From Gammaproteobacteria bacterium (GTDB lineage: Bacteria > Pseudomonadota > Gammaproteobacteria > SZUA-152), in contig JAKISS010000005.1 in NCBI GenBank assembly GCA_021648485.1, forward strand, positions 1 to 64,000: DNA of 64,000 nucleotides, written 5' to 3'. The position numbers and the translations under genes are program-made. The notes beneath the pieces are model-generated. The model worked only from the letters and a program-made list of their open reading frames with translations. It was not told the origin of the DNA and did no database searches. Shown here piece after piece: positions 1 through 10,394 of this stretch (its first letter is position 1; the number at the start of each line of letters is the position of its first letter).

Positions 1-83
1 CAGCACAAATTTGCTGACGGAGATCGATCGGGCGGCCATGAAAAAAATGTCCCACATTTTCCAGGCAATGGTACTCTGGCGCA

Positions 84-437
84 TCAACCTGTTTCTGCAC
101 CCACTCGGCAACCTGTGCCAGATCGACCTATACGCAACCGCTCAACCACTTGTCCGTGCAACAGATGCTTTTCGACAATGTCGTCGATATCGTCCTTGTC
201 CACAAAGGTGTACCAGACATCATCGGGGTATACCACAGCCACCGGCCCCAGTTCGCAGCGATTAAGGCAGTCCGCTGAATTCACCCGCACACAGCCTTCT
301 TTGCCTGCGATGCCCAGCTCCTTAGTACGCTGTTTGGCATAATCGCGCAATGCCTGCGCACCGTGCTGCTGACAACAGACACTGCCGTCATCACGTTGAT
401 TGGTGCAAAAAAAGATATGGCGTTGATAATAGGACAT
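84..437 (-). CDS. (2Fe-2S) ferredoxin domain (thioredoxin-like) protein
   Basis: ORF MSYYQRHIFFCTNQR...CCQQHG...GCVRVNSADCLNRCELGPVAVVYPDDVWYTFV; Cys pattern typical of thioredoxin-like 2Fe-2S ferredoxins. Confidence 0.8.
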   Translation of the reverse strand: MSYYQRHIFFCTNQRDDGSVCCQQHGAQALRDYAKQRTKELGIAGKEGCVRVNSADCLNRCELGPVAVVYPDDVWYTFVDKDDIDDIVEKHLLHGQVVERLRIGRSGTGCRVGAETG

Positions 438-689
438 ATCAGCAGAATAAAGGGTAAAAGGAAAAGATAAAAGGGGAAAGCGCAGCTTTTGCGTATCAAC
501 AATTGCCGTGGTTTCGCTGAAATTTTACGTTAAAAAAACCGGGGTCAAGCACAATGCTCTGACTCCGGTTATTTAGTACATTGGATACACCTTACCTATT
601 TGCGATCAGTATTACTATAACCCCAAAAATCAGTTTTATTATTTTGAATTCCATTAGAATTTTTCCCTGATTTTTATAAAAAAACAGCA

Positions 690-800
690 GGTAGGGTGCG
701 TCCTACGCACCATGACAAGCCATCAACATACAAAGTAGTTAAATACCATCCACCATGCCATTCGTTACACCGTAAATGGTGCATGGAATGCACCCTATCT
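690..800. repeat. MITE-like palindromic repeat with terminal hairpins
   Basis: GGTGCGT-CCT-ACGCACC hairpin at the left end and GGTGCAT-GGA-ATGCACC hairpin at 778-794, flanked by inverted TAGGGTGC / GCACCCTA. Confidence 0.55.
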
Positions 801-815
801 AACTCCAACTGGTGG

Positions 816-1259
816 TCATTTAGGCGTACAACCTTCGGGCCACCAATATATCCAATTGCCTAATGGCCAACTAAACCAACAATCCGAACCTTTCATGTGC
901 AGTACATTGAGGGTTGTCATTTCACGCATCTGCATCGGCGGCAACGAGCCACATACTTGTATTTTGGGAGGTGCTTGCTTACATAAATCGCCGTACTTTT
1001 TTTCTAGCTCTGGGGTACAAATTTGGCATCTTGGTAACATGTCGCCTTGTGCATCTTTTAACTCCAAGCGTCCATCGGATGTAAAGGCCACTATTGCCAG
1101 AGTATTTGAGGGGAGGCCTTTCGGTACTGGTATAGGCGTGTCTGGTTTAACTTGCTCATAAGCACAGCCTTGAATAAAAGCCATCACAATCATAACTAGC
1201 ATAAACAATAAATATTTTGGTCTAAAAAACATTTTCGTTATCATCATTTTTCTCCACAT
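816..1259 (-). CDS. hypothetical lipoprotein
   Basis: N-terminal hydrophobic segment followed by lipobox-like MAFIQGC; no recognised family. Confidence 0.5.
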   Translation of the reverse strand: MWRKMMITKMFFRPKYLLFMLVMIVMAFIQGCAYEQVKPDTPIPVPKGLPSNTLAIVAFTSDGRLELKDAQGDMLPRCQICTPELEKKYGDLCKQAPPKIQVCGSLPPMQMREMTTLNVLHMKGSDCWFSWPLGNWIYWWPEGCTPK

Positions 1260-1389
1260 TGAATGATTAATTGTTGGTAGAGCAAGTTTACTCCACGCCC
1301 CCTGCTACAAAGGGGGTGATGGTATGTTTTCAATCCATTTCTCTGCCGCCTAATCAAGTTCAACCTGAATCAGTTCCATTTGGCTTTGC

Positions 1390-4300
1390 TCAAAGTACCA
1401 GCGAAAGCCGTACGAATACAGTTCGTTCTGGCTGAAACAGGGATCCGCGCGGTTCATTGGTTCTGAAGTTATCGTCCTGATAACTAAAGTTTTCATCGAA
1501 GAGATTCTTCACTAGCAGGCTTACGTTTCCGAGCCGCTGCGGCAAGCGGTATCCAACTGATAAATCAGTGACCCAGAACTGCTCTCCAACCGATGCCTCG
1601 GAAATACCCACTTCCTGATCCACATAAGTTGCCCCAAACTTGGCAAATAGCTGACTGAAATGATAGTAATGCACTGCAAGTGGTAACGATTGTGTGCGCA
1701 AATGTTCCAAACCTTCAACAGCTATATCTGTCTCGAAGTCATCATACTGATACTCTGCACGCAACGCCCAACTAGGACTAACTGTCCAATAAAGATAGGC
1801 ACGATGTAAGAACTCACCCTGCTTGATTTTGATTCCGGCCGTCGGTATTTGCATATTCCGCTCAGTCAGCTCCATTCCCGTGTACAAGCCATTATTGCGG
1901 GATTTATAATCCAAACCAATTCCAATGCGTGTTGATTTTGTTGCGGCAGAATCGTCAAAAAACTGATTAAAACCGGAAACCTGGGTAGGCTCAATAGTTC
2001 GGTTTCGAAACAAGGATCGGCGCAGGACCTTAAACCCGGCTAACCGCAGAGTGACTCTCGGAGTCGCATTCCAGATTAAACCAGCCTTGGGATTCCATTT
2101 GCTATTTTGTACAGCATCGCTGTCGAAATCATCGTAACTCACACCCAAAGTCAATTTCAGCTCAGGTGTGGTGGTCCATGTGGAGTACAAATAGGCATTA
2201 TCATGCTTGATGTCGTTTGTTAAAGCGGAGTTACCACTAAACGGCGGAGGAAGCAGTGCTCCACCAGAACTGGAAATGACAGTCCCTTTTACTTCCTTAT
2301 CTTGGGACAAACGCCCAACACCTGCGATGACATGGACTCGATCCATCCTGATTAAGTATTGGGTCTCTAGTGAAACGCCGTCAGTATTGTCAACATTATT
2401 CGCAACCGACAAAATCGGAACCACAAACGGGACAAACGGAGGGATAATTTTCTCAAGGTAGTTAACATCTTTTTCATCTTCATAGATAACGGACACCAAC
2501 ACGTTTGATGCCGGTGTAGGCTTGAATCTGGCCCCAAGCCTGAGAGAGTCTGTGTCAGTTTTTCTCCTATTGGCTGGTGAAAAACTGCCGTCAAAACGCG
2601 ACGGCAAATCACCCAACTCGATTTTCCTTGTTTGAACTTCCAATTGAACACTGCTAGTAGGGGAAAGATCCAATTGCAAAAATGCATTATAAAGACTTTG
2701 TTCCTGGTCGTTATTCTCCCGGATACCATCGCTCTCATAGTGAAATCGGCCAACACTGTAGGATATCCGATCCTGCACCCCGGATAACACCAGATCATCA
2801 CCCCATGTATTGTTACTACCCCCAATGCCATTAGCTTGGAATCGCACCTGATTGCGAATAAACAGAGGATTAAATTCGTTGAACGAAGAACCTGCCGACC
2901 CCGCACCTTCAACGATTCCTAAGCTGCCTTCTCCAAGTTGTGGCTGTAACGGGTTGACATTAATAGGCTGCAACAACTGTGCCTGGAGCAACTCACTTAC
3001 TCGTGCAATTTCATGCCTCGGTAACACCGAATACGAGTCTGCCAGTAAACGATGAGCCGAATAGTTACTGAAATCAGTATTGACGGACTTCCAACCCTCA
3101 ACCAACGCGAGTTGCTGAAAACCTAAATCGCTATAAACCCGTCCCTGACTGGCACCCTTTGTCGCCTGATCTCCATCCAGTAACAACCTCGAACGATACA
3201 CAGCCCGGTTATCATTTAGCTCTGTGGATTTCTCCAAATCTCTCAAAGCTTCAATGGGCCGATTTTCCGTTTGTTTGCGAATTGCATCATAAAACCACGG
3301 TGTCGGATCATTGGGATCCAGTTCTTTGGCCAAGGCAAATTGCGTGGCATCCAGTGGACCGCGTTTTTCTTCGTAGTAGGCTTTGCCCAGATAACTGCGG
3401 ATCAGTGGATTTGCCGGGGCCAGACTGGCGGCTATTTCAATCTGGTGGCGACCGGGGGCCAGCTCACCACGGCGGATCATCGCCAGCCCCAAACCCAGCC
3501 GGGGCAGCGGGGCTGCCTGATCGAGTTCGATGGCCTGATTAAAGGCTTGTTCTGCCGCTGCAATTTTAATCCGTGTCAGATAGGCAAAACCGAGTACGCT
3601 TTGTGTTCGCGCAAGCCGAGGAGCGATTTCTGTCGCACGGTACGCCGCCTGTAATGCATGATCAAGCTCTCCAAACATCAGATGAAGTTCTGCCAACCGC
3701 GCCCAGGCCAAGGCATTTTCCGGTGCCAGTTTTACTGCTTGTTTAACGCTGAGGCGGGCTTGCTCCAGATCAAATACGGCCTGTTGTGCGTAAGACTGGG
3801 CCAGCCAGGTGGCGGCTATTTTTGGGCTGGCGTCAGTAGCTTCCCGAGCCAGTTTCAGGGCAAGATCAGTGCTATTTTGCGTCACGGCGATAATTGCTTT
3901 GAGCGCGAGGGCTTCTCCGTTCCGAGTATCCTGGGAGACATCCGGTTTCAGAGCATGATCCAGGTCGATACTGGCATGTCCGGCCTGACCTGCCGCCAAG
4001 TATAATGCCGCACGATAGATGTAGACATTGCCATTCGGAAGATCGCCCGGCAGTGATTCAATTTCTGTCAGTGCTGCGGATATTTGTCCCTGTTTATAGT
4101 GTTCAAAGGATTGCAACAAACGGGTTCGCCAAGGTTCCGGCAGCTCTTCGGCGGCTGTCACCAATGCGGAAAAATCACTCACAGCAGGGTAATACAGAGC
4201 CCAACTGACCGCATCCCATGGCTGCACCCGGGTTTGCAAGACGGGGGCTTTTCCGGTCTGAGCCTGGGCGGCTTCACCCTGAGTCAGGCGGATTTCTCCC

Positions 4301-4809
4301 TGTTCATTGCTGACCCGCACCTGACCTTCCAGTACGGTAACATTACTATGTTCTGCACCAACGGCGACAACAAACTCTGTGCCATCAACGGCGGCATTAA
4401 CGTAGGGTGTCAGCACTTCAAAACGTTGTTTTATACGACTGATAAAATGCGCAATACCTTTTTTCAGGTCCAGTTGATTTGTGCCCTGTGAAGAGGGGCC
4501 GGTAAACGTTACCGTGGAAAGTTCGTTCAGGCGCAAGATGGAATGGTTGTTGAGATAAAGTGCGGCGCGACTGTTGAGTTGAGTACGCACCATGTCATTG
4601 ACACAAAAGGTATCTTGCGCAACCACTTTTTCCCACGTTGTGCCGGATTTTTGGCGTTTCTCCACGATTCCTTGAGCGGAGGTAACTGTGGCCATGGTTT
4701 CGACACACTCTTCTGCCATTACCGCTGGCGAAAACAACCAATAAGCCAGTGGTAAAAACAAACTGTAACGAAGGGAACAAGAACGATTCAAGAGACACAC
4801 CCTATTCAT
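1390..4809 (-). CDS. FecR-domain / TPR / outer-membrane beta-barrel fusion protein
   Basis: Signal peptide (start likely MNRVCLL..., ORF can extend to 4917); FecR-like region (DGTEFVV...VTVLEGQVRV), several TPR units, C-terminal TonB-receptor-like barrel ending SLLVKNLFDENFSYQD...VFVRLSLVL. Confidence 0.7.
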   Translation of the reverse strand: MNRVCLLNRSCSLRYSLFLPLAYWLFSPAVMAEECVETMATVTSAQGIVEKRQKSGTTWEKVVAQDTFCVNDMVRTQLNSRAALYLNNHSILRLNELSTVTFTGPSSQGTNQLDLKKGIAHFISRIKQRFEVLTPYVNAAVDGTEFVVAVGAEHSNVTVLEGQVRVSNEQGEIRLTQGEAAQAQTGKAPVLQTRVQPWDAVSWALYYPAVSDFSALVTAAEELPEPWRTRLLQSFEHYKQGQISAALTEIESLPGDLPNGNVYIYRAALYLAAGQAGHASIDLDHALKPDVSQDTRNGEALALKAIIAVTQNSTDLALKLAREATDASPKIAATWLAQSYAQQAVFDLEQARLSVKQAVKLAPENALAWARLAELHLMFGELDHALQAAYRATEIAPRLARTQSVLGFAYLTRIKIAAAEQAFNQAIELDQAAPLPRLGLGLAMIRRGELAPGRHQIEIAASLAPANPLIRSYLGKAYYEEKRGPLDATQFALAKELDPNDPTPWFYDAIRKQTENRPIEALRDLEKSTELNDNRAVYRSRLLLDGDQATKGASQGRVYSDLGFQQLALVEGWKSVNTDFSNYSAHRLLADSYSVLPRHEIARVSELLQAQLLQPINVNPLQPQLGEGSLGIVEGAGSAGSSFNEFNPLFIRNQVRFQANGIGGSNNTWGDDLVLSGVQDRISYSVGRFHYESDGIRENNDQEQSLYNAFLQLDLSPTSSVQLEVQTRKIELGDLPSRFDGSFSPANRRKTDTDSLRLGARFKPTPASNVLVSVIYEDEKDVNYLEKIIPPFVPFVVPILSVANNVDNTDGVSLETQYLIRMDRVHVIAGVGRLSQDKEVKGTVISSSGGALLPPPFSGNSALTNDIKHDNAYLYSTWTTTPELKLTLGVSYDDFDSDAVQNSKWNPKAGLIWNATPRVTLRLAGFKVLRRSLFRNRTIEPTQVSGFNQFFDDSAATKSTRIGIGLDYKSRNNGLYTGMELTERNMQIPTAGIKIKQGEFLHRAYLYWTVSPSWALRAEYQYDDFETDIAVEGLEHLRTQSLPLAVHYYHFSQLFAKFGATYVDQEVGISEASVGEQFWVTDLSVGYRLPQRLGNVSLLVKNLFDENFSYQDDNFRTNEPRGSLFQPERTVFVRLSLVL

Positions 4810-5218
4810 TTGCAATCCAATTTTTATTATGTAGAGGTAAATCTGAGTTTGATGCTGGGACTCTGCCGACCAGCATGACGTGCGCCGTATAATCCTCTTT
4901 ATTTCGCTTTCATTCAAGCTGTACCGTTATGGTAAAAGAAAGGGCGCATGCCAAGTAGCAATACTTAGGACGCTCAGCAAACACACTGACTGCATTATAA
5001 CGTTTGATGATAACCCTGTTATTTGCCGACAGCCTGCACTCTGTCTAAAACCTCTACTTTTAGTTATAGACTGCAACATTAACCGACTACATGACGTTAA
5101 TTTGCTTCAGGAAAATGAAGTTACCCCATGCATCACCGTAATACTATGTAAATAGTTGTGTTGTGATATGTGCAATATTCACACTGATGTACCTGATAAA
5201 CAGACATTGGTAAACAAC

Positions 5219-7555
5219 CTATTTTTTCTGCATGACAATCACGCCATTCTGTGGCAAGGGCAGCATTTTTTGTGCATGTAGTCTGCAACGTTCTAGGTAG
5301 TAACGACTGGGCCCATCACCGGGCGAGAGTTTAAACGTTCGCTGAAAACAATCCGTCGCTATCTGCCAATCATGATGCTGATAAGCATGTAATCCCTCGG
5401 CAAAACACTTACACAAATGCAGCTGTTGCTGGTCACAGTCTTCCTGTCGGCCTAACAGTTCGTGAATGACGATGGCTTTTTGTTTGCCGACCATGCGGAA
5501 TGTACCCAGCTCGCGACTGATAAAACCCTCCAGTCCCGAGAGGACCGCATCGGAAACCAACAAAGCGGTACCAAGCTGTTTGTTGAGCCCTTCGATACGC
5601 GAGGCTGTGTTGACGATATCGCCTACGGCGCGATATTCGTAGTGATCCAAAGCGCCGATATTGCCTAACATGATTTCTCCCGCATGCAGGCCAATGCGCG
5701 TCTGTAAAACAACGTCGGGGGCGGATTCCTGTCCGATTCGCAATGCGGCCAGAGCGGCTTCGCAGGCCTGCCGACGCAAGCAGCTTTCTTCCTGGTGCGC
5801 AGACCAGATTGCCAGCATCGCATCTCCCACCACATCGGAGATAATACCACCGTGCGCACGCACCGGTTTAAACAGGCGCGCGTAATAATCGTTCATACAG
5901 GCACTGAGTTCTTCGGGTTCCAATGATTCGGCCAGCTGGGTATATTGCGCGGCATCCGTTGCCATACATACGCCAAACATGCGTTCACTCAGCACTTTCA
6001 GATGCTGGGAACTGCGTACCAGATTCTCAACCACATCACTGGGCAGGTAATAACCAAAGGCCTGACGAATCCGGCTACGCTCACGGTTGATTTGTCGATA
6101 GCGCCATAAAAGCCCGATAAACAATGCCAGCGGCATTTGCAGCAGAACGGGGACAAAGAGCGGCAACCAGATTGCTGAACGGGTAAATAACTGCAAACTG
6201 ACCAGTATATACAGTCCCGCAGCAAACAAACTCAACAACACAAATGCGCTGGCACTGGGTAATTTGCTTAACCAGGCCAGTAACAAACCAAAACCGATAA
6301 TGATCGCGAGGTAGGCTATCGGCTCAGGCAGGCGCAGACTTTGTTGCGCTGAACGTTGTGCCAAAAAGGAAGTGGGTCTTGGTGCTGCAAGATTGGCAAA
6401 GGCGGTGGCGGCGATTTCCACACCGCTCAGGTCCAACCCACTGGTTTGCGAAAATACTGTGTAAAAATTATCTTTTTGCTCAGGTTGACGTTCTTCGGAA
6501 AAACCAACAAACACAACTTTGTCATTGAAAGCGGTAAGCTGTTCCGCTGTCGCAGACAGCACTTCACCATAGGACCATGTAGGAATGCTGCGCGGCGGCC
6601 CGTAAAAATTCAGATAACGACGTTCCGGCCCGAGATATACTTCGAGCAGCGCTTGAAGACGACGACGGCTCTTCGATGTCATCATCGAACCGGAAGGTTC
6701 CCGTAATGTTTCCAGCAACGTCTGAGTGATAGCGGTTTGCTGCTTAAAAAAAGTCCGTATCTGCACAATACGCTCACGTTGGGTGAGACCATCAAGGGAT
6801 GCCCGCAATGCTGTCACCTGTTGTGGGGCAATACTGGCAAGGGCTTCAAATAATAATACGTGGTCCTGTGATGCATAAAGTTCCAGAGCAACCGTCGGCA
6901 TTGAGGGATGACCGCCAGCTGAGGTGTGAAAGGTCCAGAATTGATTGACCTTGACCGGTACCTTGGGCAAAGCAAAGGGTGCGCTGGCAACCGCAGCTTG
7001 CTGGAATATGGGCAACGGCAGGAGCAAGCGCTCCAGATTATATTCTCCACCTCTCTCCAGAATCTGTTTTTCGCGTTGCAGTCTGGCGAAAATCACCACA
7101 TTGCCCGCCTGTCGCATTGCCTGCGCGAGACGCGCATCGTGCTCAGGTGTTTTGGGTTGACGAAAAAACACGTCGAAGACAATCACTGCCGCCCCTGCCG
7201 TAACCAACTGGTCGATCAGGCGCGCGTGCAATTCACGCGGCCAGGCTGCCTGATCATTGGCCAGCCCCAATTGCTGTGCAGCGGTTTTATTGATGGAGAC
7301 CAGCATGACATTGTCTGGCGGGGAGGCGGGCGAGCGCTGGTTGAACAAAAAATGCAGGGCCACATTTTCTTCCAGATCAAAACCACCCGGCACTGCGTAG
7401 ACCAGCAGCCCCATCACGGCAAGCAATAACGCAAAACAAGGCGTCAGCATACAGTGTGACTTGATGTTAGAGGAAAACTGCCTGACCATGGGTTCTCGTT
7501 GCTTTACAGATTTCGGATATTCCACAATGCGGTTTACATGTAAATTAAGCGCCAA
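5219..7555 (-). CDS. CHASE2 domain adenylate/guanylate cyclase
   Basis: Periplasmic CHASE2-like region, 3 TM helices, class III cyclase domain (FGYYLPSDVVENL... GDAMLAIW ... RIGLHAGEIMLGNIG ... YRAVGDIVNTASRIEGLNK). Confidence 0.85.
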   Translation of the reverse strand: MALNLHVNRIVEYPKSVKQREPMVRQFSSNIKSHCMLTPCFALLLAVMGLLVYAVPGGFDLEENVALHFLFNQRSPASPPDNVMLVSINKTAAQQLGLANDQAAWPRELHARLIDQLVTAGAAVIVFDVFFRQPKTPEHDARLAQAMRQAGNVVIFARLQREKQILERGGEYNLERLLLPLPIFQQAAVASAPFALPKVPVKVNQFWTFHTSAGGHPSMPTVALELYASQDHVLLFEALASIAPQQVTALRASLDGLTQRERIVQIRTFFKQQTAITQTLLETLREPSGSMMTSKSRRRLQALLEVYLGPERRYLNFYGPPRSIPTWSYGEVLSATAEQLTAFNDKVVFVGFSEERQPEQKDNFYTVFSQTSGLDLSGVEIAATAFANLAAPRPTSFLAQRSAQQSLRLPEPIAYLAIIIGFGLLLAWLSKLPSASAFVLLSLFAAGLYILVSLQLFTRSAIWLPLFVPVLLQMPLALFIGLLWRYRQINRERSRIRQAFGYYLPSDVVENLVRSSQHLKVLSERMFGVCMATDAAQYTQLAESLEPEELSACMNDYYARLFKPVRAHGGIISDVVGDAMLAIWSAHQEESCLRRQACEAALAALRIGQESAPDVVLQTRIGLHAGEIMLGNIGALDHYEYRAVGDIVNTASRIEGLNKQLGTALLVSDAVLSGLEGFISRELGTFRMVGKQKAIVIHELLGRQEDCDQQQLHLCKCFAEGLHAYQHHDWQIATDCFQRTFKLSPGDGPSRYYLERCRLHAQKMLPLPQNGVIVMQKK

Positions 7556-7587
7556 AACACCCTTATCTTAAAAAACCATGAGTATTT

Positions 7588-7649
7588 AACGCAAAGGCGC
7601 AGAGAACGCAAAGTTGACTCTTTTTTTGCGTTCTCTGCGCCTTTGCGTT
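7588..7649. repeat. perfect 25-bp inverted repeat hairpin (AACGCAAAGGCGCAGAGAACGCAAA)
   Basis: Arms 7588-7612 and 7625-7649 are exact reverse complements with a 12-nt loop. Confidence 0.85.
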
Positions 7650-7698
7650 TATAACACGTCATTTGCCAGCGCCACTACAATACCGTTTTCTGATGTAC

Positions 7699-7862
7699 TA
7701 TACCCGTAGCGTTTGAAATTTAGGCACTTATTGCACGCCCTCTTCATTCCATGGCTGCGTTGAAATTCCTCACAATAGACCGGCTATTACTCGTCATTTC
7801 GCCTTGCCATGAAATGAATATGACGCACACTGAACACCTAAATCTCAAACGTTACGGGTATA
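7699..7862. mobile_element. MITE-like element
   Basis: 26-bp terminal inverted repeats TATACCCGTAGCGTTTGAAATTTAGG / CCTAAATCTCAAACGTTACGGGTATA with 2 mismatches; no ORF inside. Confidence 0.6.
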
Positions 7863-8053
7863 TTGAAGCGTTTATCCGGAAAGATAGGGACTTACAGCAC
7901 CTGGATTCCGACTAAAAGCATGCCTGAGTGATTGAACACTTACTCCACATTTAATGTAACAGGTGATGTAGGCTTTATGCACCGTTTTATCTCTCATGTA
8001 TAATCTGAACCCATTCCCGGTTTTCCGTTGTCAATTTAGGTAGGAGCAATATC

Positions 8054-8380
8054 ATGATAAAAGGTGGTCTCGGCAAAATGATGAAACAGGCCCAGGAAAT
8101 GCAGGCCAATATGCAAAAGGCCCAGGAAGAGCTGGCCAATATGGAGGTCACCGGCCAGGCTGGCGGCGGCATGGTGTCGGTGGTGATGACAGGTCGGCAC
8201 GATGTAAAACGTGTCAGCATTGATGACAGCCTGATGGGCGACGACAAGGAAATGCTGGAAGACCTGCTGGCCGCAGCGGTAAACGATGCTGTGCGTCAGG
8301 TGGAGAGCACGTCATCAGAAAAAATGGCGGGCATGACAGCCGGGATGAATCTGCCCGGTGGTTTCAAGATGCCATTTTAG
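8054..8380 (+). CDS. ybaB: YbaB/EbfC family nucleoid-associated protein
   Basis: [57 protein letters not shown]. Confidence 0.93.
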   Translation: MIKGGLGKMMKQAQEMQANMQKAQEELANMEVTGQAGGGMVSVVMTGRHDVKRVSIDDSLMGDDKEMLEDLLAAAVNDAVRQVESTSSEKMAGMTAGMNLPGGFKMPF

Positions 8381-8427
8381 GCCGCGCCCCAGCCTGACAC
8401 CAACTTGCACATACTTTAAATACCCCC

Positions 8428-9024
8428 GTGGAATTCAGCCCGCTGATCAATCGTCTGATTGAAGACCTGCGCTGCCTGCCCGGCGTCGGTCCAAAATCAG
8501 CGCAACGCATGGCTTTTCATTTGCTGGAGCGTGATCGCGAAGGAGCGCTGGCGCTGGCCCGCTCACTGACCGAAGCTTCAGAGCAGGTTGGCCACTGCAC
8601 ACAATGCCGCACGCTCAGTGAAACAGACCTTTGCCCGCTGTGCGCCAACCCCAGTCGAGAACAGCACCTGTTGTGCGTGGTGGAATCCCCGGCGGATGTG
8701 CGCGCCATCGAGCAGGCCACACCGTATCGCGGCTGTTATTTTGTATTAATGGGCCACTTGTCACCCCTGGACGGCATCGGTCCCAACGAGATCGGGCTGG
8801 ACTTACTGGACCATCGACTTGCCGAAGGCGCAATCAGCGAACTCATCCTCGCCACCAATCCCACGGTCGAAGGTGAAGCCACCGCCCACTACATTAACGA
8901 AATGGCCAAAATACACGGTGTTACCAGTTCACGTATTGCCCACGGCGTACCACTGGGAGGCGAACTGGAATATGTCGATGGCGGAACGCTTTCACACGCC
9001 TTCTCAGGAAGACGCCAGTTATAG
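8428..9024 (+). CDS. recR: recombination mediator RecR (GTG start)
   Basis: [24 protein letters not shown], zinc finger [16 protein letters not shown], Toprim [13 protein letters not shown]. Confidence 0.95.
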   Translation: MEFSPLINRLIEDLRCLPGVGPKSAQRMAFHLLERDREGALALARSLTEASEQVGHCTQCRTLSETDLCPLCANPSREQHLLCVVESPADVRAIEQATPYRGCYFVLMGHLSPLDGIGPNEIGLDLLDHRLAEGAISELILATNPTVEGEATAHYINEMAKIHGVTSSRIAHGVPLGGELEYVDGGTLSHAFSGRRQL

Positions 9025-9103
9025 CCATTTTCTGCACCCTCTCCTATTTTTCCAGGCAAATGCCCTACCGCAAATCACTGTTTTTCTCACCACCTTTCAT
9101 TAA

Positions 9104-9546
9104 CCTAAATTAATCAGTTAAACCTACTGCGAACGCCTAGGGGGTGTTAACCCTCATTTTGACAATCCTGTTGTACCTGAAAAATCGTCAGGCAAGGCGA
9201 GAGGAGAGACGTTTGATCATTCCAAATAAGCGACGAATAACGCCGCCTGGCGTTTTTTCAGGCGCAACCCGAAGGGCCGGTGCTCATTTTTCATCCCTCA
9301 GCGTTGTCGCTCGCTTATGTGGAACAACCACACCACGCTCACGACGTCTTGAGAGATAAAAAATGAGCGCCGGCAGGACTGTCAAAATGAGGGTTAACAC
9401 CCCCCTAAGGCACAGAATCTAAAGTGCTTTTCAGAACATGTTGAACTCACCGTATGGGTGATACGCTTTCGTCCAAAATAACCTGAAAAACACTTTATCT
9501 TCCGCACCTTAGTCGCTCTCGCTACGGTTTAACTGATTAATTTAGG
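9104..9546. repeat. nested palindromic (MITE-in-MITE-like) intergenic element
   Basis: Outer perfect 21-bp IR CCTAAATTAATCAGTTAAACC (9104-9124 / 9526-9546); inner 30-bp IR GGGGTGTTAACCCTCATTTTGACAATCCTG (9141-9170 / 9374-9403, 1 mismatch); further internal arms. Confidence 0.7.
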
Positions 9547-9641
9547 ATTAAAGATTCCCTTCTCTTCTGCCGCAATTTCAGGTGAACCCCCCGCAGGTCT
9601 GCGTTTATCACAACGTTAACTGTGCAACGGCTGAGGACGGT

Positions 9642-10358
9642 ATGTACGATAATCTGGAAAATGCAGGTCACGACGAACTGGTCACCAAATACGCGCCATT
9701 GGTAAAGCGTATTGCGTACCATTTAAAAGCGCGCCTGCCTGCAACCGTGATAGTGGATGACTTGCTGCAAGCGGGCATGATCGGCCTGCTGGAAGCCTCA
9801 CGCAAATATGATGCAAACCAGGGTGCCAGCTTTGAAACCTATGCAGGTATTCGTATTCGTGGCTCCATGCTGGATGAATTGCGCCGTAATGACTGGGCTC
9901 CCAAGTCTGTACACCGTAAAGTCCGCGACATCACCCAAGCTATTCGCAGCATTGAACACCGCGAAGGGCGCGATGCCCGCGATGAAGAGGTCATTGAGTT
10001 ATTAGGTATTTCCCGCGATGAATATTTCAAAACCTTGCAGGATGTTTCCAGCCACCGGGTCTTGAGCTGGGACGAAATCGGTATCGACGAGGATGCCTTT
10101 GGGCACAGCCTCAGTGACGGCAAAACCGGCGTGCATGACCAATTGGAAAAGCAGCATTTCCAGGCAAAGCTGTCAGATTCCATTTCTTCATTGCCCGAAC
10201 GTGAAAAAATGATCGTTTCCCTGTATTACGAATCTGAACTCAATTTGCGGGAAATCGGCTCCGTCATGAATGTCAGCGAATCACGTATCAGCCAATTATT
10301 AAGCCAGGCCCATATACGCCTGCGAGCTCGCATGCGAGACTGGATTGCGCAACAATAA
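9642..10358 (+). CDS. fliA: flagellar-type sigma-28 RNA polymerase sigma factor FliA
   Basis: LVTKYAPLVKRIAYHLKARLPATVIVDDLLQAGMIGLLEA ... SLPEREKMIVSLYYESELNLREIGSVMNVSESRISQL. Confidence 0.9.
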   Translation: MYDNLENAGHDELVTKYAPLVKRIAYHLKARLPATVIVDDLLQAGMIGLLEASRKYDANQGASFETYAGIRIRGSMLDELRRNDWAPKSVHRKVRDITQAIRSIEHREGRDARDEEVIELLGISRDEYFKTLQDVSSHRVLSWDEIGIDEDAFGHSLSDGKTGVHDQLEKQHFQAKLSDSISSLPEREKMIVSLYYESELNLREIGSVMNVSESRISQLLSQAHIRLRARMRDWIAQQ

Positions 10359-10394
10359 TCACTGATTCAAAATCCAGGTTCAAAATATATTTTC

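Noticed and set aside
2367-2912. 181-aa ORF overlapping the FecR-TPR-barrel gene
   Set aside because: Alternate-frame shadow of the long ORF; no protein-like composition or family match
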